Below, piece after piece: positions 53,016 to 61,620 of a stretch of DNA of 64,000 bases (position 1 is the first letter of the stretch; every line of letters starts with the position of its first letter). This DNA comes from Streptomyces lydicus (lineage in GTDB: Bacteria; Actinomycetota; Actinomycetes; Streptomycetales; Streptomycetaceae), in contig NZ_RDTE01000003.1 of assembly GCF_004125265.1 (NCBI RefSeq), forward strand, positions 7,688,001 to 7,752,000, in the 5' to 3' direction. The position numbers were made by a program, and so were the translations under genes. Below the pieces are notes generated by a model. The model saw nothing but the letters and a program-made list of their open reading frames with translations, did no database searches and was not told the DNA's origin.

Positions 53016-54575
53016 ATGACCCACGACTCCCCACCGCCCAACGGCTTCTGGGCGCAGGCCACCGCCGACCCGGACCGTACGGTCCTGATCGCCCCCGACG
53101 GCGAGGAGTGGACCGCCGGCCGGCTGCACGCCGCGAGCAACCGACTCGTCCACGGGCTGCGTGCGGCGGGCCTGCGGCGCGGTGACGCCTTCGCCGTGGT
53201 CCTCCCCAACGGCGTCGAGTTCTTCACCGCCTACCTCGCCGCGTCCCAGGCCGGTTTCTACCTCGTCCCCGTCAACCACCACCTGGTGGGCCCGGAGATC
53301 GCCTGGATCGTCGCCGACTCCGGGGCGAAGGTGCTGATCGCCCACGAGCGGTTCGCCGGGGCGGCCCGGCAGGCGGCCGACGAGGCGAAGCTGCCCGCGT
53401 CCCACCGCTACGCCGTCGGGGCGGCCGACGGCTTCCGGCCCTACGACCGACTCCTGGACGGGCAGCCGGATTCCGCGCCCGGCGACCGCACGCTGGGCTG
53501 GGTCATGAACTACACCTCGGGCACCACCGGACGCCCGCGCGGCATCCGCCGCCCGCTGCCCGACGCCGAGCCCGAGGCCGCCCACCTCGGCGGATTCCTC
53601 GGCATCTTCGGCATCACGCCCTTCGGTGACCATGTCCATCTGGTCTGCTCGCCGCTCTACCACACCGCCGTGCTGCAGTTCGCCGGCGCCTCGCTGCACA
53701 TCGGCCACCGCCTCGTCCTGATGGACAAGTGGACGCCGCAGGACATGCTGGCCCTGATCGAGGCGCACCGCTGCACCCACACCCATATGGTGCCCACCCA
53801 GTTCCACCGGCTGCTCGCGCTGCCGGAGGAGACCCGTGCGGCATACGACGTGAGCTCGATGCGGCACGCCCTCCACGGGGCCGCGCCCTGCCCCGACCAC
53901 GTCAAACGCGCGATGATCGACTGGTGGGGCGACTGCGTCGAGGAGTACTACGCGGCCAGCGAGGGCGGCGGCGCGTTCGCGACCGCCGAGGACTGGCTCA
54001 AGAAGCCGGGGACGGTCGGCAAGGCCTGGCCGATCAGCGAACTGGCCGTCTTCGACGACGACGGAAACCGGCTGCCCCCGGGCGAACTCGGCACCGTCTA
54101 CATGAAGATGAGCACCGGCGGCTTCCAGTACCACAAGGACGAGGGGAAGACGAAGAAGAACCGGATCGGCGACTTCTTCACCGTCGGCGACCTCGGATAC
54201 CTGGACGCGGACGGATTCCTCTTCCTCCGTGACCGCAAGATCGACATGATCATCTCGGGCGGGGTGAACATCTACCCCGCCGAGATCGAATCCGTCCTGC
54301 TCGCGCACCCCGCGGTCGCCGACGCGGCCGCCTTCGGCATCCCGCACGACGACTGGGGCGAGGAGGTCAAGGCCGTCGTGGAACCCGCCGAGGGACAGGT
54401 GCCGGGGCCCGAACTGGCCGCGGAGATCATGGCTCACTGCGCACGGCAACTGGCAGGCTACAAACGCCCCAAGTCGGTCGACTTCCTCACCGCCATGCCA
54501 CGTGACCCCAACGGCAAGCTGTACAAGCGCCGGCTGCGCGCGCCGTACTGGGAGGGGCGGGAGCGCTCCGTGTAG
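53016..54575 (+). CDS. Acyl-CoA ligase (AMP-binding), FadD-type
   Basis: A 519-aa adenylate-forming CoA ligase. Motifs: MNYTSGTTGRPRGIRRPLPD (A3), HMVPTQFHRLLALP, EEYYAASEGGGAF (A5), FFTVGDLGYLDADGFLFLRD (A7) and RDPNGKLYKRRLR with the catalytic Lys (A10). Its RPRGI with Arg-Arg and EGG pattern resembles FadD3/FadD17/FadD19-type ligases for steroid or branched acids more than long-chain ligases. ATG 53016 has GAGGAGG upstream. Operon with the NMO. Confidence 0.88.
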   Translation: MTHDSPPPNGFWAQATADPDRTVLIAPDGEEWTAGRLHAASNRLVHGLRAAGLRRGDAFAVVLPNGVEFFTAYLAASQAGFYLVPVNHHLVGPEIAWIVADSGAKVLIAHERFAGAARQAADEAKLPASHRYAVGAADGFRPYDRLLDGQPDSAPGDRTLGWVMNYTSGTTGRPRGIRRPLPDAEPEAAHLGGFLGIFGITPFGDHVHLVCSPLYHTAVLQFAGASLHIGHRLVLMDKWTPQDMLALIEAHRCTHTHMVPTQFHRLLALPEETRAAYDVSSMRHALHGAAPCPDHVKRAMIDWWGDCVEEYYAASEGGGAFATAEDWLKKPGTVGKAWPISELAVFDDDGNRLPPGELGTVYMKMSTGGFQYHKDEGKTKKNRIGDFFTVGDLGYLDADGFLFLRDRKIDMIISGGVNIYPAEIESVLLAHPAVADAAAFGIPHDDWGEEVKAVVEPAEGQVPGPELAAEIMAHCARQLAGYKRPKSVDFLTAMPRDPNGKLYKRRLRAPYWEGRERSV

Positions 54576-54624
54576 CCGCTAGCCGCTAGCCGGCCGCTAG
54601 CCGGTGGCCGGTGGCCGGTGGCCG
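54574..54624. repeat. Short direct repeats between the two acyl-CoA ligases
   Basis: Starting at the ligase stop: repeated CCGCTAGC units (three), then CCGGTGG units (four). About 50 bases of non-coding slippage-like repeat in a 147-base gap. A CTAG-rich run is rare in such GC-rich DNA. No gene seen. Confidence 0.6.
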
Positions 54625-54722
54625 CCGGTCGGATCCCCGGAGCCGCGGCGGGAGGGCGCCTGCCGGCTCCGGGCTCCGGTCGGTGCCTTGACCGGCGGCG
54701 AGGGGCGGCCGAGGATCGCGCC

Positions 54723-56372
54723 ATGACGCAAGCGCGGAGCAATACGGTCGACGGAGTCCTGCGGCGCAGCGCCCGCCGGGTGCCCGGACGGACTGCGGTG
54801 CGGTACGCGGACCGGGCCTGGACCTATCGCGAGCTGGACGACGCGGTGACCGGCGCGGCCCGGGTGCTGCGGGCGGACGGCCTGCGGCCCGGCGACCGGG
54901 TCGCCTGCTACGGGCACAACTCGGACGCGTACCTGATCGGATTTCTGGCCTGTGCCCGGGCCGGGCTGGTGCATGTGCCGGTCAACCACGGCCTCACCGG
55001 CGAGGATCTGCGCTATGTCCTGGAACAGTCGGGCAGCGCGCTGGTGCTCACCGACGCCGCGCTCGCGCCGCGGCTGCCGGGCTCCGTACGCACCATGACG
55101 CTGTACGGGACGCCCGACGGCCTGCTGGAGCGGCTTGCGTTGCGCGACGGACCGGAGGCGGAGGCCGACGGGCCGGAGGCGGACGCGGACGAGCCGGTGA
55201 CCGAGGTGGCCGAGGCGTCCGAGTCGGCCGCGGTATCCGAGTCGGCCGAGGTGTCCGACGAGGATCTGGTCCAGCTCCTCTACACCTCGGGGACCACCGC
55301 CCTGCCCAAGGGCGCCATGATGACGCACCGTGCCCTGGTGCACGAGTACACCAGCGCCGTCGTCGCCCTGGACCTGAAGGAGACCGACCGGCCGCTGCAC
55401 TCGCTCCCGCTCTACCACTCCGCGCAGCTGCACGTCTTCCTGCTGCCCTATCTGGCGGTCGGCGCGGAGAACACCATCCTGGACGGGCCCGACCCCGGAC
55501 GGATCTTCGACCTGGTGGAAAGGGGCCTGGCCGACAGCCTGTTCGCGCCGCCGACCGTGTGGATCGCGCTGTCGAACCACCCCGACTTCGCCACCCGCGA
55601 GCTGAGCGGGCTGCGCAAGGCCTACTACGGTGCCTCGATCATGCCGGTACCGGTACTGGAACGGCTCCGCGCCCGGCTGCCCCGGCTCGCCTTCTACAAC
55701 TGCTTCGGGCAGAGCGAGATCGGGCCGCTGGCCACCGTGCTCGGCCCCGGCGAACACGACGGCCGGATGGACTCCTGCGGGCGCCCGGTGCTGTTCGTCG
55801 AGGCACGGGTGGTGGACGAGGAGGGCCGGGAGGTGCCGGACGGCACCCGGGGCGAGGTCGTCTACCGCTCCCCGCAACTGTGCACCGGCTACTGGGACAA
55901 GCCGGAGGAGACCGCGGAGGCGTTCCGGGGCGGCTGGTTCCACTCCGGCGACCTCGCCGTGCGGGACGCGGAGGGCTACTTCACGGTGGTCGACCGGGTC
56001 AAGGATGTCATCAACTCCGGTGGCGTACTGGTCGCCTCACGCCAGGTCGAGGATGTGCTCTACGAGCATCCGCAGGTGGCCGAGGTCGCGGTCATCGGGC
56101 TGCCGGACGAGCGCTGGATCGAGGCGGTGACCGCGGTGGTGGTGCTGCGTACGGACGGGCCGGACGGCACGGGCGGCACAGCCGGTACGGGCGGTGCCGG
56201 GGGCGGGCCGGACGGCTCGGCTGTGGGGGAGCAGGAGCTGATCGCGGCGGCCCGCGCCCGCCTTGCGCCGTTCAAGGCGCCCAAACGGGTGATGTTCGTG
56301 GACGCGCTGCCGCGCAACGCCAGCGGCAAGGTCCTCAAGCGGGAGCTCCGCGCACGGTTCGGCGCGTCCTGA
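54723..56372 (+). CDS. Acyl-CoA synthetase (AMP-binding)
   Basis: A 549-aa fatty-acid/aromatic-acid CoA ligase. LLYTSGTTALPKGAMMTHRAL (A3), YNCFGQSEIGPLATVL (A5), GWFHSGDLAVRDAEGYFTVVDRVKD (A7), catalytic Lys in NASGKVLKRELR (A10). An acidic insert (about 141-180, EAEADGPEADADEPVTEVAE) before A3 and a Gly-rich insert near 480-500 are unusual expansions in surface loops. ATG 54723 lacks a strong ribosome site. It is 147 bases from the previous ligase; the same direction suggests a joint catabolic unit. Confidence 0.87.
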   Translation: MTQARSNTVDGVLRRSARRVPGRTAVRYADRAWTYRELDDAVTGAARVLRADGLRPGDRVACYGHNSDAYLIGFLACARAGLVHVPVNHGLTGEDLRYVLEQSGSALVLTDAALAPRLPGSVRTMTLYGTPDGLLERLALRDGPEAEADGPEADADEPVTEVAEASESAAVSESAEVSDEDLVQLLYTSGTTALPKGAMMTHRALVHEYTSAVVALDLKETDRPLHSLPLYHSAQLHVFLLPYLAVGAENTILDGPDPGRIFDLVERGLADSLFAPPTVWIALSNHPDFATRELSGLRKAYYGASIMPVPVLERLRARLPRLAFYNCFGQSEIGPLATVLGPGEHDGRMDSCGRPVLFVEARVVDEEGREVPDGTRGEVVYRSPQLCTGYWDKPEETAEAFRGGWFHSGDLAVRDAEGYFTVVDRVKDVINSGGVLVASRQVEDVLYEHPQVAEVAVIGLPDERWIEAVTAVVVLRTDGPDGTGGTAGTGGAGGGPDGSAVGEQELIAAARARLAPFKAPKRVMFVDALPRNASGKVLKRELRARFGAS

Positions 56373-56534
56373 GCCCGGGACGGCCGGGCGCGCGGAAGGG
56401 CGGTTGTCAGTGCCCCCTGCCATCCTGGGAAACGGCGGGAAACGGCCGCGAACGCCACGCCCCGTGCGACGGAAGCGCGCCGTTGACCGATGGAGATCAA
56501 CGGAGCTGCGACGGAGATCAACGGAGGACCCTTC

Positions 56535-57335
56535 ATGCTGACGACCCACTACGTTCCGGGCACACCCAACTGGCTCGACCTCGGGGCCCCCGATATCGAC
56601 GACGCCGTCTCCTTCTACGGCGACGTGTTCGGCTGGCGCTTCCAGTCGGCCGGTCCGGACGCCGGCGGCTACGGCTTCTTCCAGCTCGACGGCAAGACGG
56701 TCGCTGCCATCGGCCCGCTGATGGACGAGGGCGCGCGCTCCGCCTGGACGGTGTACTTCCACACCCCGGACGCGGACGCCACGCTCAAGTCGGTGGAGCA
56801 GGCCGGCGGCTCGGTGCGCGTCCCGCCGATGGACGTCTTCACCGCGGGCCGGCTGGCCGCCTTCACCGACCCGACGGGCGGCGAGTTCGCCGTATGGCAG
56901 CCGGGCGATGTCCAGGGTCTGGACACGGTCATGGAGCCGAACTCCCTGTGCTGGACGGAGCTGTACACCACCGACGCGGCCGCCGCGAAGGACTTCTACC
57001 GCTCGGTCTTCTCCTGGAGCCACCAGGACATGCCGATGGGCGGTGACCTCGTCTACTCCGTCGTCTCCGCACCGGGCGGCGGCAAGGACGACGACACCGG
57101 GCACGGCGGCATCATGCAGTTGCAGAAGGAGCATCTGCAGGCCGGTTCGAGCTCGGAGTGGCACCCGTACTTCGGCGTGACCGACTGCGACGCCACGTTC
57201 GCCGCGGCCACCGACCGCGGCGCCACGGTCCTGATCCCGCCCACCGACGCCCCGGGCGTCGGCCGGCTGGCCATGGTCAAGGACCCGGCAGGGGCCCCGT
57301 TCGCCCTCATCAAGGGGGACCCGACGCTGGGTTGA
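56535..57335 (+). CDS. Tandem VOC (glyoxalase-like) protein, paralogue
   Basis: A 266-aa two-domain VOC protein. Domain 1 (about 8-128) WLDLGAPDIDDAVSFYGDVFG to AFTDPTGGEFAVWQPG; domain 2 (about 140-262) WTELYTTDAAAAKDFYRSVFS to MVKDPAGAPFALIKGD. It has the same build as the protein at 41252. ATG 56535 was chosen because GGAGG is six bases upstream; ATG 56490 starts in a repeated GGAGATCAACGGA leader. Substrate unknown. Confidence 0.83.
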   Translation: MLTTHYVPGTPNWLDLGAPDIDDAVSFYGDVFGWRFQSAGPDAGGYGFFQLDGKTVAAIGPLMDEGARSAWTVYFHTPDADATLKSVEQAGGSVRVPPMDVFTAGRLAAFTDPTGGEFAVWQPGDVQGLDTVMEPNSLCWTELYTTDAAAAKDFYRSVFSWSHQDMPMGGDLVYSVVSAPGGGKDDDTGHGGIMQLQKEHLQAGSSSEWHPYFGVTDCDATFAAATDRGATVLIPPTDAPGVGRLAMVKDPAGAPFALIKGDPTLG

Positions 57336-57672
57336 GCCGACCTGAGCTGGGCTGACCCCTGGGTTGGGCTGACCCCTGGGCTGAGCCGACCGCTGGGTCG
57401 GGCCGACCCGCTGGGCTGAGCTGATCCCCTGGGCTGAGCCGACCCGCGGCCCGGCCGTTGCCTCGCGGACGCGGAGGCCGAAAATACCGCGCCCGCCACG
57501 GCCGGCAGCGCCTATCGTCCCCGGGACGGCGGAACGCACGGCGTATGGCGCACGGCGTATGGCGCACGGCGTATGCGTGTGGCGTATGCGTGTGGCGCAG
57601 GGCGTATGCGTATGGGTATGGCGCACGGAGAAGAGCCCGGGCATCCCGCATGACGGAGAGCGAGCGGACACG
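57336..57672. other. Intergenic region with two different tandem repeat families
   Basis: 337 bases without a gene. First family: about six imperfect 17-18-base units (CTGGGCTGAGCCGACCC-like) from 57326 to 57447, beginning in the last codons and stop of the VOC gene. Second family: GCGTATGGCGCACG-like units from 57535 to 57628. Neither has coding character. Possible roles are termination, protein binding or plain slippage. Confidence 0.75.
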
Positions 57673-58515
57673 GTGGACGCAGGGCGGCAGGAGTGGTGGA
57701 CGGCTTCCGGAGTCAGGCTGCGCCGGGTCTCCTCCGGCGCCGGGCGCGGGAACTGGCTCTTCGTGCCCGGCGGGCCTGGACTGGGTTCCGAGTCCCTGCA
57801 CGGCCTGGTGGCGGCGGCCCGGGTCCCCGGATCCGCCTGGCTGGTCGATCTGCCCGGCGACGGTTCCAACCGTGGCCTGCCCGCGATTCCGGCCGATCCC
57901 TACGCCTGCTGGCCGGGAGCCCTCGCGGAGGCCGCGCAGGCGCTGGACGACGTGGTGATGGTCGGCCACTCCACCGGAGGCATGTTCCTGCTGTCCGTCC
58001 CGGAACTCGCGGCACCTCTCACGGGTCTGGCGCTGATCAGCAGCGCCCCGCACGCCGGCTGGCGCCCCGCCTTCGCCCGCCATGCCGAGGATCACCCGCT
58101 CCCCGGCGTCGACGCCGCTGCCGAGCGCTACGTCCGGCAGCCGGACGACCAGAGCCTGCGTGCCCTGACGCTCGCCGCCGCACCGTGGAACTTCCACCCG
58201 TCCGCGTCCGCCGACGGCCGGGCGCTCCTCGCCGGCCTGCCGTACTGCCATGACGCGGTGGCCTGGGCCGACGCCCACTTCGACGACACCTACCGGGCCC
58301 GCTGGACGCCACGGGACCTGCCGACCCTGATCGTCAGCGGCGACCGGGACCACATCGTCGACCAGCGGATCTGGCAGGACGAGCCGGGCTTCCACGGGCC
58401 GCATATCCTGCACCGCCGGATAGCCGACGCCGGCCACTTCCCCTGGATCGAGAACCCCGGAGCCGTCCGCACGGCCTTCGCCGACCTCGCAGTCCGACTG
58501 GCCCCGACGGGCTGA
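57673..58515 (+). CDS. Alpha/beta hydrolase
   Basis: A 280-aa cytosolic alpha/beta hydrolase. Oxyanion FVPGGPGLGSESLHG; WLVDLPGDGSNRG; nucleophile Ser in VMVGHSTGGMFL (GHSTG); Asp in LIVSGDRDHIVD; His in ADAGHFPWIENP. Start is GTG 57673 by family length; the frame is open further upstream through the repeat region but without protein character. Probably an esterase or hydrolase of unknown substrate. Confidence 0.83.
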   Translation: MDAGRQEWWTASGVRLRRVSSGAGRGNWLFVPGGPGLGSESLHGLVAAARVPGSAWLVDLPGDGSNRGLPAIPADPYACWPGALAEAAQALDDVVMVGHSTGGMFLLSVPELAAPLTGLALISSAPHAGWRPAFARHAEDHPLPGVDAAAERYVRQPDDQSLRALTLAAAPWNFHPSASADGRALLAGLPYCHDAVAWADAHFDDTYRARWTPRDLPTLIVSGDRDHIVDQRIWQDEPGFHGPHILHRRIADAGHFPWIENPGAVRTAFADLAVRLAPTG

Positions 58516-58571
58516 GCAGCCCAGCCCTTGCAGCCCAGCCCTTGAAGTCGATCATTCAGGTAGCTCGGCGG

Positions 58572-59090
58572 CTACTGCTCCTCAGCCGGGAGTCGTCGCA
58601 CCTCGAACTGGAAGCATCCGTATTCCAGTGCCCGGACGTGCACGAGCACCACGTCCGGGTCGTTGAACGCGTCGTCGAAGGCTGCGTCGAAGCCGGCCGT
58701 GGCGTCGGCCGGAATCTCCAGAAGGCGGCCACCCGCGATATGGCCCCGGGCGTCGTAGCGGCGCACGGTGCGCAGGGCGCCCGGCCGAGCGCAGGGGTAG
58801 TTCTCGCCGGGGGTGAACCCCTCGCAGTCATCGGCGTGGATGAAGACGGGACCCTGTTCGTCGTACGCGCCCGGATCTGCACCCTTCGCGGCGGCCCAAC
58901 GACGCAACGGGGCGTACGAAACAAGGGCAATCCGCTCGCCGAGTGCGAGAGGGCGCAGGCAGCAGCGCAGCGGGGAGCCCTCGTCGTCGCGGGTCGCGAC
59001 GTACGGGGCGCAGGGACGGCCCGCGTCATCGGCAACCCGCAATTCCTTGAGGACGGCTGTGTCAATGGGGAGCACGGTGTACCTGGTCAT
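58572..59090 (-). CDS. DUF1203 domain protein
   Basis: A 172-aa protein beginning MTRYTVLPIDTAVLKELR, with CCLRPLALGERIALVSYAPL, GPVFIHADDCEGF and a C-terminal VLVHVRALEYGCFQFEVRRL. It matches DUF1203, a small family of unknown function with conserved His/Asp/Cys. ATG 59090 was chosen; the upstream open frame crosses a duplicated 34-bp segment and is not conserved in character. It is convergent to the alpha/beta hydrolase. Confidence 0.78.
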   Translation of the reverse strand: MTRYTVLPIDTAVLKELRVADDAGRPCAPYVATRDDEGSPLRCCLRPLALGERIALVSYAPLRRWAAAKGADPGAYDEQGPVFIHADDCEGFTPGENYPCARPGALRTVRRYDARGHIAGGRLLEIPADATAGFDAAFDDAFNDPDVVLVHVRALEYGCFQFEVRRLPAEEQ

Positions 59091-59135
59091 GTGCCCATGC
59101 TGGCCCGGCGCCAGGTGTGTTGGCTGGCGGGAATC

Positions 59136-59203
59136 GGACGTCGCGTTGGTGCGTGCCCAGGCAGGAGACGGACGTCGCGTTGGTGCGTGCCCACGCAGGA
59201 GAC
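59136..59203. repeat. Exact 34-bp tandem duplication upstream of DUF1203 gene
   Basis: Copies 59136-59169 and 59170-59203, beginning GGACGTCGCGTTGGTGCGTG and ending GCAGGAGAC, with one mismatch (CCAG/CCAC). They lie 46-113 bases upstream of the DUF1203 start, within the likely promoter. Two copies of a GACGTC palindrome result. Confidence 0.85.
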
Positions 59204-59310
59204 CGACCGGAAACGTCACACCGGCTGAGCGCAGGCCGCCTACGGTCGCCGACCGCTTGGAACCGGTCATCCAGAGACACACCTCCGGGCTCCAGGGAGA
59301 ACACGCCCCA

Positions 59311-60639
59311 CTACGGGGTCTCCGCAGCCTTGTCACGCGGCCGGGCGTCCACGATGCGCTTGATCTTGCCGACCGAGCGCTCCAGGGTCTCCGGGTCGAC
59401 GATCTCGACCGCGACCGACACCCCGATCCCGTCCTTGACGCCCCGTGCGATCAGTCCGGCGGCGGCCGTGCGCGCCTCCGGGGGCGCGTCCGGCCGGGCC
59501 TCGGCGCGCACGGTCAGATGGTCCATCCGGCCCTCCCGGGTCAGCCTCAGCTGGAAGTGCGGGGCGACCCCGGGCGTCCGCAGCACGATCTCCTCGACCT
59601 GCGCGGGGAAGAGATTGACGCCGCGCAGAATGATCATGTCGTCGCTGCGTCCGGTGATCTTCTCCATCCGGCGGAAGGCGGCCCGCGCGGTACCGGGCAG
59701 CAGCCGGGTCAGATCACGGGTGCGATAGCGGATGACCGGCATCGCCTCCTTGGTGAGCGAGGTGAAGACCAGCTCGCCGTGCGCACCGTCCGGCAGCACC
59801 TCGCCGGTGATCGGATCGACGACCTCCGGGTAGAAGTGGTCCTCCCAGATGTGGAGCCCGTCCTTGGTCTCCACACACTCCTGGGCGACACCGGGGCCCA
59901 TCACCTCCGACAGGCCGTATATGTCCACGGCGTCGATCGCGAACCGTTCCTCGATCTCGCGGCGCATCTCCTGGGTCCAGGGCTCGGCGCCGAAGACGCC
60001 CACCTCGAGCGAGGTCGTACGGGGATCGATGCCCTGCCGCTCGAACTCGTCCAGCAGTGTGAGCATGTAGGACGGCGTGACCATGATGATCTCGGGCCGG
60101 AGGTCCTGGATGAGCTGCACCTGGCGGCTGGTCATCCCCCCGGACGCCGGTACGACCGTGCAGCCGAGCCGCTCCGCGCCGTAGTGGGCGCCCAGACCAC
60201 CGGTGAACAGCCCGTATCCGTAAGCGATATGGACGGTGTGCCCGGGCCGCCCGCCGGCCGCATGGAGGGAGCGGGCCACGACGTCCGCCCACTGCGTCAG
60301 ATCGCGCTCGGTGTAGCCGACGACCGTCGGGCGGCCCGTGGTGCCGCTGGAGGCGTGAATACGGCGCACCTTCTCCTTCGGGACGGCGAACATCCCGTAG
60401 GGGTACTGGGCGCGCAGATCATCCTTGACGGTGAACGGGAAGCGGGCGAGATCGCCGAGCGAGCGGCAGTCCCGCGGATGCACCCCGGCCCGGTCGAAGG
60501 ACTCCCGGTAGAACGGGACGTGGTCATAGGAGTGCTGCAACGAGGCGCGCAGCCGGGTCAGTTGCAGGCTGTGCAGCGCGTCAGCCGAAAGCCGCTCCGC
60601 CTCGTCGAACGTCTCACTGCCCGTGACCGCTTCCGGCAT
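59311..60639 (-). CDS. paaK: Phenylacetate-CoA ligase
   Basis: A 442-aa phenylacetate-CoA ligase, first step of phenylacetate breakdown (phenylacetate + CoA + ATP). Motifs: LRASLQHSYDHVPFYRESFD, FPFTVKDDLRAQYPYGMFAV, P-loop IHASSGTTGRPTVVGYTERD, TPSYMLTLLDEFER, GAEPWTQEMRREIEE, DIYGLSEVMGPGVAQEC, GRSDDMIILRGVNLFPAQVE and the end SVGKIKRIVD with catalytic Lys. ATG 60639 is taken; GTG 60648 is too close to the GAGG site. Just upstream is a palindromic operator. The other paa genes (paaABCDE) are not in the window. Confidence 0.94.
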   Translation of the reverse strand: MPEAVTGSETFDEAERLSADALHSLQLTRLRASLQHSYDHVPFYRESFDRAGVHPRDCRSLGDLARFPFTVKDDLRAQYPYGMFAVPKEKVRRIHASSGTTGRPTVVGYTERDLTQWADVVARSLHAAGGRPGHTVHIAYGYGLFTGGLGAHYGAERLGCTVVPASGGMTSRQVQLIQDLRPEIIMVTPSYMLTLLDEFERQGIDPRTTSLEVGVFGAEPWTQEMRREIEERFAIDAVDIYGLSEVMGPGVAQECVETKDGLHIWEDHFYPEVVDPITGEVLPDGAHGELVFTSLTKEAMPVIRYRTRDLTRLLPGTARAAFRRMEKITGRSDDMIILRGVNLFPAQVEEIVLRTPGVAPHFQLRLTREGRMDHLTVRAEARPDAPPEARTAAAGLIARGVKDGIGVSVAVEIVDPETLERSVGKIKRIVDARPRDKAAETP

Positions 60640-60660
60640 GGAGTCCACCGCCTCGTTTCC

Positions 60661-60678
60661 CTACCGATCATTCGGTAG
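60661..60678. promoter_or_regulatory. PaaR-like palindromic operator upstream of paaK
   Basis: CTACCGATCATTCGGTAG: perfect 7-bp arms (CTACCGA/TCGGTAG) around TCAT, 22-39 bases before the paaK start. Its ACCGA-n4-TCGGT core is like sites of TetR-type PaaR repressors of actinobacterial paa genes (from memory). The regulator gene is outside the window. Confidence 0.7.
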
Positions 60679-60759
60679 CCTCTGCTGATCCAAGTAATCA
60701 GCGCACGGCGAACACGTCAAGGGGCGTGCCACCGACACCTCCCGGGTAGCGTCCAGCGC

Positions 60760-61449
60760 ATGAGTGACGTCCGGAAAGTGCAGGTCGGTGAGGTCCAGCT
60801 GGCATACCGGGTGTGGGGGGAGGAGGACGCGCCCCCAGCCGTGCTGCTGCACAGCCTCGGGGAGGACGGCGAGGACTGGCGAGGTGTGGTCGGCCGGCTC
60901 GCCGGCACCCACCGTGTCTACGCCCCCGATCAGCGGGGCCACGGCCTCAGCGACTGGCCCGGTGCGTACGGCTTCGAACGGTGGCGGGACGACGCGATCG
61001 GCTTCCTGGAGGCGCTGGGGCTGGAGCGGGTGGCCCTGATCGGGCACTCGCTGGGTGCGCTGGCCGCCCTGCTGCTGGCCGCGGAGCGGCCCGAGCTGGT
61101 GGACCGGCTGGTCCTGGAGGAGGTGCCGGTGCCGCTGCCGGCCGAGCCGCCGCAGGAGGTGCCGGGGCAGCCGGCCGGACCGCAGCCGTTCGACTGGCAC
61201 GCCAAGGCCGCGGCGGTGGCCGAGCGCAACGCACCCGACCCCGCATGGTGGGACGCGTCGGCGAAGGTCACCGCAGCGACCCTGGTCATCGGCGGCGGGT
61301 CCAGCCATGTCCCGCAGGACCACCTCGCCCTCTTGGCCGAGCGGATCCCCGACGCCCGCCTGGTGACGGTGGAGGGCGCCGGCCATCTCGTCCACGAGGA
61401 GCGCCCCGGAGAATTCCTCGCCGCGGTCACCTCGTTCCTGGCGCCGTAG
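60760..61449 (+). CDS. Alpha/beta hydrolase
   Basis: A 229-aa small alpha/beta hydrolase. Nucleophile Ser in LIGHSLGALAALLLA (GHSLG), preceding YAPDQRGHGLSDWPGAYG, Asp/Glu region TLVIGGGSSHVPQDHLA and His in VEGAGHLVHEERPGEF. It is shorter than most (the cap is a small PAEPPQEVPG-type loop). ATG 60760. Divergent from paaK with the PaaR-like site between; it may thus be linked in control. The stop is the first TAG of a hexamer repeat. Confidence 0.85.
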   Translation: MSDVRKVQVGEVQLAYRVWGEEDAPPAVLLHSLGEDGEDWRGVVGRLAGTHRVYAPDQRGHGLSDWPGAYGFERWRDDAIGFLEALGLERVALIGHSLGALAALLLAAERPELVDRLVLEEVPVPLPAEPPQEVPGQPAGPQPFDWHAKAAAVAERNAPDPAWWDASAKVTAATLVIGGGSSHVPQDHLALLAERIPDARLVTVEGAGHLVHEERPGEFLAAVTSFLAP

Positions 61450-61481
61450 CCGTAGCCGTAGCCGTAGCCGTAGCCGTAGCC
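61446..61481. repeat. Six GTAGCC hexamers over the hydrolase stop codon
   Basis: Six perfect tandem copies. In the gene frame they read CCG-TAG-CCG-TAG, so the stop codon is repeated in frame six times. Slippage would not change the protein. Confidence 0.9.
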
Positions 61482-61620
61482 GTGGGCGGTCCGTGGCCTG
61501 CCGCGGGGGCTGCGCGGCCCGGGAAGCGCCCGCCGGCCCGGTTTCTCCGGGGTCCGGCCGCATGCCGTCCGTTCGTTGACCTCCCCGGGGATTCCCGGGG
61601 TTCGAGAAAGGCCGCCGACC

